Shown here: piece after piece, positions 48,191 to 57,366 of the stretch
Layout of the letters: the number at the start of each line of letters is the position of its first letter
Numbering within the stretch: position 1 is the stretch's first letter
Assembly: GCF_002775205.1 (NCBI RefSeq)
Contig: NC_036454.1
Location: 29,932,783-29,996,782, forward strand
Origin: Xiphophorus maculatus
Lineage: Eukaryota > Chordata > Actinopteri > Cyprinodontiformes > Poeciliidae
DNA length: 64,000 nt
Direction of reading: 5' to 3'
Notes under the pieces: generated by a model
What the model was told of the DNA's origin: nothing
What the model saw: only the letters and a program-made list of their open reading frames with translations
The model's database searches: none
Program-made: the position numbers and the translations under genes

Positions 48191-49214
48191 CATGGGAAAG
48201 ATGTCTCAGAATGAGATGTAAATATGAAGTATCATAAAGACCCAGGTTAAAGTGGTGGAGAGAACGACCAGTTGTGAACAACTGATGAACTCGGGTCAGC
48301 ATGCTTTCCTGATTAACTGCACTGAGTTCCTGGTAAAGCTACTCTGGGGTCAGTTGGGAAAACAAAGCAGAAATGAAGCTGGAAGGATTCCTATTTGGTT
48401 GTCCTTAGACAACAGTGCATTTGGCTCACTTCCCTTGAGCTATGGGCAGCAGCTAATAATGAAATGCAACACCGTTGGCACTCACTAAACACACAACAAA
48501 TGCCTTGCACAGAGGTCGGCATGAGCTCTCGCTCAAATGCTGCATGGAACGGACGTATGCTTTGTCCAGTTTGATCCAAATTGACATATTTGGATCATGT
48601 TACTTACATTCTGATAGTTTTTCTTGAATTGTTTGCCTATTGTGAGCTGGAACATTGCAGTAATGATGGAGGATTGTTTTCGTATTTGAAAAGCTGTTGG
48701 CTGTTCTGTGGTTGCAGTATGGGCAGTTTTACATTTCTTAGGTGGGAGCGAGAATGAGGAAGAAAAGAAAATAAGGCCCCACACATTCAGTGTTTGGGTA
48801 GCAAACAGAGTGCTGGTAGCTGCAGAGTTTGTGCGAGTTGAAGGGAGGCCGTGCAGCTGGGTTTGTTTATCGGCCACATTACATTTAAAGCCTTTCCTTC
48901 GAGGTGAAGGAGGGAATGCAATCGATCGTGTGATAAATGGCTCTGTTATTGGGAGAGTGGAGGACATTTACCTCTTTCTGTCACTAGGGCTCATTAATTG
49001 TAATGTTTATGCGCGTTAATGTTAACCAAAAAGAAGAAAAAAAACCTGCTTCGTGTTAGGTCGACGTCATGTATTTATCACGATGGGAAGTTAGCCTATC
49101 TCGCAGGCAATGGTTACGGACACGCAGAGTTTGTTGAACAGAAAAATTGAATCTGGAGATTGTCGGCTGTGGGGGAGGAAAACTGAAGAAATGTGAAGAA
49201 TTGGAAGAAATGTG
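48191..49214. other. gene-free stretch with a possible conserved non-coding block
   Basis: 48860-49020 carries several homeodomain-type cores (CTCATTAATTGTAATG, GCGCGTTAATG) in complex sequence 8 kb upstream of sfrp1. The 103-residue open frame over it has no family signature. Confidence 0.35.
48572..48597. repeat. short-loop hairpin
   Basis: TGATCCAAAT, loop TGACAT, ATTTGGATCA. Confidence 0.75.
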
Positions 49215-49440
49215 AGTCATTAATAACTCAGCAAACGCACAGTTCCACCAGCTGTTTGCTAATTGCTGCTGGCTAGTCTGAAGGAGCTCAGTGGGGGAGC
49301 GGTGTGGAAAAAGCAGCTCTTGGTAAGATCAAGCACCTAGTCACCCCTGAATGGTTGCCACGGGAGAATGAAGAATTCCTCAAACATGTATGGAAGAATC
49401 AAAGCAACACTCCAGGTATGTTTTTTTATGAAGGAAAATT
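49215..49440 (-). mobile_element. TTAA-flanked repeat family, internal fragment
   Basis: Contains CACCAGCTGTTTGCTAATTG, GGCTAGTCTGAAGGAGCTCA, TGAATGGTTGCCACGGGAGA and ATCAAAGCAACACTCCAGGT in reverse order, without either terminus. Confidence 0.7.
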
Positions 49441-51239
49441 AAAACCTGACATCAAGCTCAAAGAATCTCTAAAGAAGTCGCTCCAGAAAAGGCGGAAAAG
49501 CTTTCCCCCCCCTCTCTCTTTTCAACTCCTGCAGTGATAAATGAACGTTTTCATAACTCTTTCATGACGACAATGCAACCGTGTCCTGAAACAAAATGGA
49601 ATGCTTTACATCACATGTTCTGTTCCCAAAACTCTGCATCAAACAAAGAATTACCCGATTCAGTCTGACACATGAAGGCTTAGGAGCCAACGAAGCGAGA
49701 AATCAACCTTTAAAATTTGGTATGTAGTTTTAGTGCTTTTGCTCGTTTAAATGTTCTCAATGCTTCGTTGTTTTTCTCAATTAACGGCGAGCTGGTAAAG
49801 GATCCGGAGACGTAATTTGTCATAAGCAACACTGAAACAACAACTGAAAACAATAAAGAAGATTGATGAGACAATTTCGGGGCTGAGAATCACGCACTTG
49901 TATCCAGGCATGTAGCCCATCAGCCATGATGCAGCAATTATAATTTTTCCATGACAACCTCGGTCAGAATCTGATCACGGAAAGTTGAGTCAAGTCCAGA
50001 AAGAAGCAGATTAGGACAGTCTGTTCCTCAATAAACTGATGTCATACGGCCTTATATAGGTTGCCAATGGTCTCTTAGCTGTAGCATCAGAGAAAAATAA
50101 AGATGCTAAAGGATGTTGTTTTTTTGTTTTTTTTTTACGTTATCGTGAACTCAAGATTTTTCCCCCCCATCATGTCGTTTTTCCTGATACATTTGAAGAT
50201 CACTTTTGAGAAGTCAAGTTCTGATGAGTGTTGATTGCTTTTTCACAGCAGGTGCTTCATCTCTACCACATGGAAGAGAATACGGACCACTGGAAAAAAT
50301 ACTTTTTATCTCAGAATTGTGATTTTTTTTAAATTTCCTTTTAATTCTGACCTTGTTTTTCAAAATTCCAATTTTTCTTCCCCCTCAAAATTCTGACTTT
50401 ATTCTTCTGAGAAAGAAGTCAGAATGTCAGTGGCCCTGATCCTCTGAACATATTTTCACGTACCTTTGAAATAAATGGTGTCTTCCTCTGTAACGGTAGT
50501 AGAAACACATATCTAACTTCTGGTGAAAAGTCAAACTCCTGTTGTAGAACAGACTGGGGTCAGTGAAATTCAGCTTAGTTTAAAAAGGCCTTTTATCCGA
50601 GCCACGAGTTAAAAACAGTACAGCTTCATTCACGGTATAGAAACGCGACATTTCATAAACGATCAAAACTAATGTAGTGTGTGTGTTTGATGACAAAATG
50701 AAAAGTAAAAATCAGTCAGCAAGAGTTTATTAATCAAGCAGCTTATAACAAAAATCAAATATTAGGGAACAGAAAGGAACTCCCAAAGCGATGCAGACCC
50801 ATCAGCTGAGGGTACAGAACATTTAATCAGGTTAAAATTCAACTACAGGTCTGTCAGTAGACACAATTAAATGTGTTAGAATGGAAATTAATGATTTTTT
50901 AGACTTTCTTCAAATGTTCAAAAAACTGATGTTTTGACCACAATCCTTTGCTCCTAAGAGGTAATCTGAAAGAAGGAGACAATAACACACACAATAACAC
51001 ACTTTACCTCCACCTGGCTCTTTTTTGCACCCACTCCTCCTTTCACCTCCTCTTCCCCACTCCTGCTGACATTCTCCTGTCCCTCTTTCACAACTCTGCA
51101 ACCCTGTTAGCTATTTAACAGCAGCAATGGTCAACTTTGTTGCTCTTTTGCCCAGAATTTATCGTGTTGCACCCCCAAAACAACGTAACAATTAACTTAA
51201 GAAAAGCACTAAACACAGGAATGAATGTTTGGATATATA
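49441..51239. other. gene-free stretch with a possible conserved non-coding block
   Basis: 49680-49980 (CAGCCATGATGCAGCAATTA, AATTTGTCATAAGCAACAC) looks like non-coding regulatory DNA. The rest is AT-rich with the repeat at 50270-50440. Confidence 0.3.
50270..50440. repeat. GAATTCTGAC-type low-complexity repeat
   Basis: ACCACTGGAAAAAA followed by repeated TCAGAATT-GA-TTT and AATTCTGACTTTATT units. The same type of sequence is at 35388-35460. Confidence 0.5.
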
Positions 51240-51629
51240 CAGTACAGACCAAAAGTTTGGACACACCTTTCTAATTCAATGGGTTTTCTTTATTTTCATG
51301 ACTATTTATAAGGCAAGAAATCCCACTTATTAACCTGACAGGGCAGGTTGACCTATGAAGTGAAAACCATTTCAGGTGACGACCTCTTGAAGCTCATCAA
51401 GAAAATGCAGAGTGTGTGCAAAGCAGTAATCACAGCAAAAGGTTGCTACTTTGAAGAAACTAGAATATAAGGGCTATTTTCAGTTGTTTTACACTTTTTT
51501 GTTTAGTGCATATTTCCACATGTGTTATTCATAGTTTTGATGCCTTCAGTGTGAATCTACAATGTCAATAGTCATGAAAATAAAGGAAACTCATTGAATT
51601 AAAAGGTGTGTCCAAACTTTTGGTCTGTA

Positions 51630-51632
<3 letters not shown>
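51240..51632. mobile_element. Tc1-like miniature element (internally deleted)
   Basis: Long inverted ends start CAGTACAGACCAAAAGTTTG and include a match to TCAATGGGTTTTCTTTATTT; they are flanked by TA, the Tc1/mariner target. The 393-bp body retains a stub that reads like a transposase C-terminus (KKMQSVCKAVITAKG), showing descent from a longer element. A TA microsatellite abuts its right end. Confidence 0.85.

Positions 51633-51692
<60 letters not shown>
51633..51692. repeat. TA microsatellite
   Basis: About 30 TA units immediately beside the right end of the Tc1-like miniature element, whose target is TA. Confidence 0.95.
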
Positions 51693-51696
<4 letters not shown>

Positions 51697-52002
51697 TAGC
51701 TGTTTTTTTAAAGCCTATTAAAGAAAAAAACACATATTTTTCTAGTCTGTATATTCAGATAGTATCTTTAGCTATATTATATATTATCTTCTGACTATAT
51801 CTGTAGTGTCAGATACTGTCTTTTCTGCTTTGAACACAGACTGCCTCCTAAAATGTTTGTCTCTGTGATAAGGAGTCCGACATGCAGGCCTTCTTTCTCA
51901 CCAGCCATATGGATTCACTTTAATTGGTCAGGCAGATTAATTATTCACGCGTCTGTGGTCCAACGCTGCTGCTCGGCTGCCTTTAACGTTCTGTGTGCCC
52001 TG

Positions 52003-52003
<1 letters not shown>

Positions 52004-52086
<83 letters not shown>

Positions 52087-52092
52087 CACACT
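52004..52092. repeat. AC microsatellite
   Basis: About 44 AC units with one G interruption near 52080. Confidence 0.97.
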
Positions 52093-52459
52093 ACATACCA
52101 AGCCTGAGAGTGGATGCCAGAGCCATGTTAGCCGGACAGCCTGCTGTAGTCCTACTGATTGCTCGTCATTACCAATCGTCACGGAAAATATCTGCTAATT
52201 CTGCACATTTGCTGCGTCTAACTTTGTCTTTGTGTCCTGCCTACGTTTTCCAGCCCCACCCATCTCTTTCTTCTTTGCTTGTGATGTGTTGGCTAATTTA
52301 ACACGCTCCTCTTTATTCCTTCCTTTTACACATTGGGTGGCCGCTCACATCTCCCTTCAGTACAGGGGACATTGGGCTGACCCCGTCTGGGGCGTCGAAC
52401 CAGAAATGCCCATGGATTTTAATAATGATAAAGAAAAGTTACTAAAATAAATGTGCCCA

Positions 52460-52501
52460 GTACTACCCACTCTTGAACATAGGTACAAGAGTGGGTAGTA
52501 C
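52460..52501. repeat. perfect hairpin
   Basis: GTACTACCCACTCTTG, ten-base loop, CAAGAGTGGGTAGTAC. Arms of 16 with no mismatch. Confidence 0.88.
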
Positions 52502-53158
52502 AACCCAAAAAACGTGGGAGGCAGAGGGCACAGACACGGAAAATGCGGCAGCCCCTGCTGCATCAAATCGAGATAGGACTAATAGAAAGTGGGTCACTGA
52601 GGTAAAAATGAAAGAAATGCCAATCGGGGGGGGGGGGGGGGGGCACAGCTGACTCTGTGGGCGGGCAATGCCCCCCCCAATGCCGACGGGCCTGGATTTT
52701 ATGTATAGGGTTAAAAATAAAAAAGACAACATCGGAAAAAAAACAACAAAAAAACCAAAACAGTTCGAACATCCCGATAGCCGACCCGACCCCTTGGTGG
52801 ACCACGCCGCTTCTTTGGGAAACTGTCCTCCCAGGGCCCCAACAGTGTAAATATTTAGTCTCCCTATTGTTCGCCATAACCTTTTAAGGCACCGAGGTTT
52901 GGAGGCTGAATGTTGCAGTGACATGCACGCCCCGATACTCGTCTGCGTTTGCTTGCAAAATCCATTTTTCTCCCACTTCGCCTTCTTCCTCCTATTTATT
53001 TGGCTCCGTGGATCTTTTGGCTGAACGCTCTGCCGGTGGGAGAAACTCTCGGCCAGATAGGACGCTTCCTCTTGCAGCTGAGCGAAGCCAGGTTCTTGTC
53101 TGAAGGGAGAAAGAGAATAAGGAAAAGAAAGAAAAAACTCTGATCTACACGTTTTTTT
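52502..53158. other. gene-free stretch with G-run and unassigned repeat
   Basis: A run of 18 G at 52626-52643 sits within GGGCGGGCAATGCCCCCCCC-type sequence that looks like part of an interspersed repeat. No gene recognised. Confidence 0.4.
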
Positions 53159-53232
53159 CCTTCTTCTTCTTCTTCTTCTTCTTCTTCTTCTTCTTCTTCT
53201 TCTTCTTCTTCTTCTTCTTCTTCTTCTTCTTT
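53159..53232. repeat. TTC microsatellite
   Basis: About 25 TTC units. It is a polypurine-polypyrimidine tract able to form triplex DNA. The poly-arginine open frame on the minus strand is its translation. Confidence 0.97.
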
Positions 53233-53514
53233 GCTTTAGCAACCAGATGCACAAACAGTTGTTGAGTGCCGTCAGCCCATTAGGCGATGTGTGTAGCGTT
53301 TCCAAACACACAAGCATCCTTGTTAAAACATCAGTAATTTTGATATGTTGACTGATGACTCGGTCCTCTCTTTTTGTTGTTGTTGTTTATGTTTTCTTTT
53401 TATCATATCATCACGTTGGCATGCAGATTTCCCCCCTCAGAGCTCAAAGTAATTTTCTCATTCAGCCGACGAGCGTCGCCAGGTTATATATATATATATT
53501 TTGGATTCGGATGT

Positions 53515-53754
53515 GATTATAGCTTATCGGTGATTTACGGCGCTCCCTCTCGACATTTGCGCACTGCGCTCCAACGTTCGCACTCAGCCGCGCTTTACGG
53601 TCCGCTGGCTGATTGCAGCGCCGTCTGTCACCTTCCCTCCAACGCACCGAGACGCGTTAAGCACTCCGCGTCTCGCTCCAGACTATTTTCTGCTGGCTGC
53701 AGTTCACGATGTGAAAAGAAAAAAAAAAAAGAAGGAAAAGGAGAATGTTTAAAG
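53515..53754 (+). promoter_or_regulatory. CpG-rich patch with a possible non-coding first exon
   Basis: 53515-53690 is strikingly rich in CG dinucleotides (GCGCACTGCGCTCC, GACGCGTTAAGCACTCCGCG) amid AT-rich surroundings. It ends in a purine-rich stretch and AAAG|GTGAGC, a strong donor at 53754. It could be an upstream sfrp1 promoter and 5' UTR exon, or the start of a non-coding transcript. No coding sequence is recognised. Confidence 0.3.
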
Positions 53755-54189
53755 GTGAGCGGTGTCTCTGCAGAGGAGTCGGCTAGAAAACACGTTTATC
53801 TGATAACACAAGATGGGCTAAAGCTGTTACTCGGCGTTGCCTTCCAGCTGCTTTCGGAGCGTGGAGAAATTTGCCATCATTGCCAAGGGATAGTTGGGAA
53901 CACCGAGAATTGTAAAGTGGGGCTCTTTTCGAACTGGAGGAAATTTCACACTTGGTGGTTTTTGTCGCACAGCGAGGAAAGGCTCTCTGGGGGGGCCTCG
54001 GCAAATTGTCTTTTGTCAGCAGGGTTTCATTTGGGTAGCTAATCACAAAAGCGCTTAGATGTGAGTTGCTGGCAAACAGTTTTTTTACTGGCTCTTGTTG
54101 AGAAGTGTGTCAGATATGACTAAGAACTTAGAAGCCAGAAGAACAGCACATATTGTTCGATCGTGTTAGCCAGGCCTCAATTAGCGCCT

Positions 54190-54530
54190 TTAAAGGGGCA
54201 GTGTCAGGTTAAATCCACGGGTTTTTTTTTAGCTTTACGTCATGTTATAGTGATATTCACTCATAGAAAAAAAAACATAACTGGAATGTGTGCTTTGTTT
54301 CTTTAATGTTTGAGACATCCTTTAATCTCCCGTGGCAACCATTCAGCTGTGCAACGCTCCTCCAGGAACAGCCCTGCCCTGTGACTGCCAGGCTTAGCTC
54401 CTGCAAACTAGCAGCAGCAGCAGCCAGCAATTCCCACAGCATGTCTTCTGTGGAACGGTGAGCTCGCTTCACAATCAGGTGTCTGGTGCAAATGTGATCT
54501 TGGATCTTGTACAGTGAGACAACCTGCATG
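54190..54530 (+). mobile_element. TTAA-flanked repeat family, 5' half copy
   Basis: Begins TTAAAGGGGCAGTGTCAGG and includes AATCTCCCGTGGCAACCATT and CAGCTGTGCAACGCTCC. It then diverges past the internal AGCAGCAGC stretch. Confidence 0.75.
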
Positions 54531-54848
54531 AATGAAGGTCGACTAAAGAAGATTGCTGACTCACTCTACGCCATTCCCGTCTGAAACTCGGCAGCAACAC
54601 GTAGACGAAAATATCGATTTATCAAACTGCAGGTTAAGTCACCTACACAGCTGCTTTCCCAAGTATGCACACTACTGGAGCTTTCCAGGTTCATCGAGGG
54701 CGCACCACACTTTTCAGATTTTTATTGGCATAAAATGTAGAAAATCGTGTGTCTGTCAGGGTTGTACATAGAAGTTGGACCCGGTAGCGGAGAACAGCTC
54801 AGAGAAAGACGTTCGTCTATACCAGGAGAGAAAGAGGCTGCAGTTATG

Positions 54849-54875
54849 AGGAGAGAGAGAGAGAGAGAGAGAGAG
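54849..54875. repeat. GA microsatellite
   Basis: About 13 GA units. Confidence 0.9.
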
Positions 54876-56479
54876 CCTGGCACACGGGGGTGAGAGAAAT
54901 CAAATAAAACGAGGACAAAAAGCTAAACAGAGTCGAACTAAAATGACTAAAACAGACTGAACTAAAGTGGAACAGACATGAGGCTGATCTGATCAAAAAT
55001 AAACACCAAAGGCAAACACAGACAAGAAATAATCCCAACGATGAACACAAAACAGAGCAAGGCTCTGACAGCGACGTCGTCACAGTCTGGGACACAAAAC
55101 AACAGGAAAATACTTTCATGTTTCTGATTGTAATGTGAGGAAATGTCAGGATCCATCCATCCATCCATCCATCCATCCATCCATCCATCCATCCATCCAT
55201 CCATCCATCCATCCATCCATCCATCCATCCATCCATCCATCCATCATCTTCACAGTTTGCTTTTTCTTCAGGTCCTACTGTATATAAAACTTGTGAAATA
55301 GGTTTTATTTCTATCAGTTAGTTACACCGACTTTAACGCAATAAATATCTCAACCCGGTTAATCACTTTTTTTTCTTTCTTTTTTTTTTTTTCCTTCCAA
55401 TTTTTAAATACAAACTAAAGTCCTGAACCGGAACCTTTGTGTCACATGATGTCTGGAAGTATGATCGGTGCCTCTGGTTGAAAACCCTTTTGTCGTGTCC
55501 TCAGACTTTATGTCAGAGCTGAAGAAAAATGAGTGATGAGAAGTTTGAAGGCACAGCTAACGTGTTCAAAGGTGATCGGGTCAGAAAGAAAAAAGCTCCT
55601 TGTGTGGTTGGAAGCAAACACACATCATCACCACCATGAGACAGGAAGGCAGCAGCAGCATGGAGAGCTGGCGTTCCTCGGAGCTGATGATGGGAAGGTA
55701 AGTGGAACAAGACAAACACACACACACACAAAATCACTGAAGACGCGCAAAAGAACCCTAAGAAACTGAAGTGTTCCGAATAAAAACTGAGTAAACAAAA
55801 TGTACTACCGAGGCAAACAAGACAACTGGAATAGCACAGCCTCCCTTTCATGAGATTTTTATTTGTGGTATTAGACTTTCTCCAGACAATCCTTTAAATA
55901 AGGAGCTCCAGTTTCTTCCCTCTGGCCGGAGGTTTGGGTTCCTGGGATTAAAAGCAACAGATGAAAGAACTCCTTTATACCCACAGGCACCAGGTCCCTG
56001 AATATGTGAGTTATGATTTCTTTCTCTCTCTCTTTTTTGTTTTGTCTATTTCTAACATATCGAAGCATTTTTATGTCGTTTCATAGGTTTTGAAATTTCC
56101 CTGAACTGTCTGGCCATGACAGGGCTGAATTCACGCACTGGAGTGGCATAGTCAAAGTCCAATCCGGAGCACAAATCCAATTGCGAATCGACAGCAGGAC
56201 CTAAAAACCTGCCGTTGAGACGCTCTCCTTCCAGACCGCCTGAGCTCGAACAAGCCGGTACATCCTGCAAAAGACTCGCAGCTGTAATTGCGACAAGAAG
56301 AGGGCTTTGAAACAAACAAGCAGTCTGATTTGTAAAGCCTTTAAAACCACGTATTCATTTCCTCCCTATAAGCATCAACAGCGCCGAAAATGGACAGCAG
56401 GGGAGGGGGGTCAAACAGGCTCCTGCGGTGTTTTACTCTGGGGGTAATTAAAACCTTTGACTGACAGCAGAGAAGCAAA
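54876..56479. other. gene-free stretch upstream of sfrp1
   Basis: Contains the ATCC microsatellite, T-runs and short CACACA runs. 56050-56400 is moderately complex and may be upstream regulatory sequence. No exon seen. Confidence 0.4.
55151..55245. repeat. ATCC tetranucleotide microsatellite
   Basis: About 23 ATCC units. The DGWM-repeat open frames on the minus strand are its translation. Confidence 0.97.
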
Positions 56480-56748
56480 AGGCGCAGACGCGCTGTGATT
56501 GGTCGGGGGGGGGGGGGGGGGGGGGGAAGTTGGGTTGGGATGGGTGGGGTGCTTTACAATCCCCTCTTGTTTCCACCCTCAGCGCGCGCTGGGGCTTCAG
56601 CTCGTCCAACTTTCGCTGAAGCCGGACGCAGACGCACAGAGCGGCAGAGCAAAGTTGGAGAGGCTTCCTCCGCACTCGCCTTCCGAGTCCCCCCTGATAA
56701 AGTGAACGCCGCGGGTAGGACTCGAAAACAACAACAACAACAACAAAC
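56480..56748 (+). promoter_or_regulatory. sfrp1: sfrp1 proximal promoter and 5' UTR
   Basis: An inverted CCAAT box (ATTGG, 56498-56502) is followed by a run of 22 G (56505-56526), then CpG-rich sequence with GCGCGC and many CG dinucleotides that runs into exon 1. Just before the ATG lies a short CAA repeat, an unstructured A-rich leader suited to initiation. No TATA box is evident. This is a CpG-island type promoter, as expected for a developmental gene; the start site is inferred to lie between the G run and the ATG. Confidence 0.55.
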
Positions 56749-57262
56749 ATGAGGTCCGTTTCTGCTCTCTGGAGAACGATCGGGATGGTCGTGACGGTGG
56801 CGTTCATGTCGGCGTGCAGAGCGTCGGAGTACGAGTACGTGACTTGGAAGGTGGATTTTTCTTCGAGGCCCATCTACGGCAAGTCCCCCCAGTGCGTGGG
56901 GATCCCGGAGGACCTGCGGCTCTGCCACGGCGTGGGCTACGCCGAGATGCTGCTGCCCAACCTGCTGGAGCACGAAACGATGGGGGAGGTGAAGCAGCAG
57001 GCCAGCAGCTGGGTGCCGCTGGTGCACAAGAGGTGCCACCCGAGCACGCAGGTCTTCCTCTGCTCGCTCTTCGCACCCGTGTGCCTGGATCGCCCCATCT
57101 ACCCGTGCCGGAAGCTGTGCGAGGCGGTGCGGGACGGCTGCACCCCGATCATGGAGGCGTTCGGCTACCCGTGGCCGGAGATGCTCATCTGCGACAAGTT
57201 TCCCGATCATGACGTGTGCATTACCATGGCGCCCAACGTCACCGAGGCCCCCGAGACTACAG
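56749..57262 (+). CDS. sfrp1: sfrp1, secreted frizzled-related protein 1, coding exon 1
   Basis: Known role of the family: secreted Wnt-binding antagonists or modulators of Wnt signalling. This exon codes residues 1-171 and the first base of codon 172. Residues 1 to about 25 form a hydrophobic signal peptide (TIGMVVTVAFMSACRA), then SEYEY, then the frizzled cysteine-rich domain with its ten cysteines at 49, 59, 96, 105, 112, 120, 124, 131, 148 and 157. NLLEHETMGEVKQQASSWVP and CSLFAPVCLDRPIYPC are near-diagnostic of the SFRP1/2/5 group. NVT at 163-165 is a possible N-glycosylation site. The donor is CAG|GTAACG. DLRLCH and CDKFP favour sfrp1 over sfrp5, and golga7 (not golga7b) as neighbour agrees. 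It could be either fish duplicate, sfrp1a or sfrp1b. The exon is very GC-rich. Confidence 0.95.
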
Positions 57263-57285
57263 GTAACGACACGTCCCGACACTCC

Positions 57286-57364
<79 letters not shown>
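57286..57364. repeat. TAA microsatellite beside the sfrp1 exon 1 donor
   Basis: About 26 TAA units starting 23 bases into intron 1. It gives stop codons in one frame and poly-N or poly-L in others. Confidence 0.97.

Positions 57365-57366
<2 letters not shown>

Noticed and set aside
52463..53317. 284-residue minus-strand open frame with a long arginine run
   Set aside because: The arginines come from the TTC microsatellite and the rest spans a G-run and repeat sequence. No protein family signature.
54844..55240. Minus-strand frames with repeated Asp-Gly-Trp-Met
   Set aside because: Direct translation of the ATCC microsatellite.
56814..57212. 132-residue plus-strand frame overlapping sfrp1
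   Set aside because: Out-of-frame shadow; the overlapping frame encodes the conserved ten-cysteine frizzled domain.
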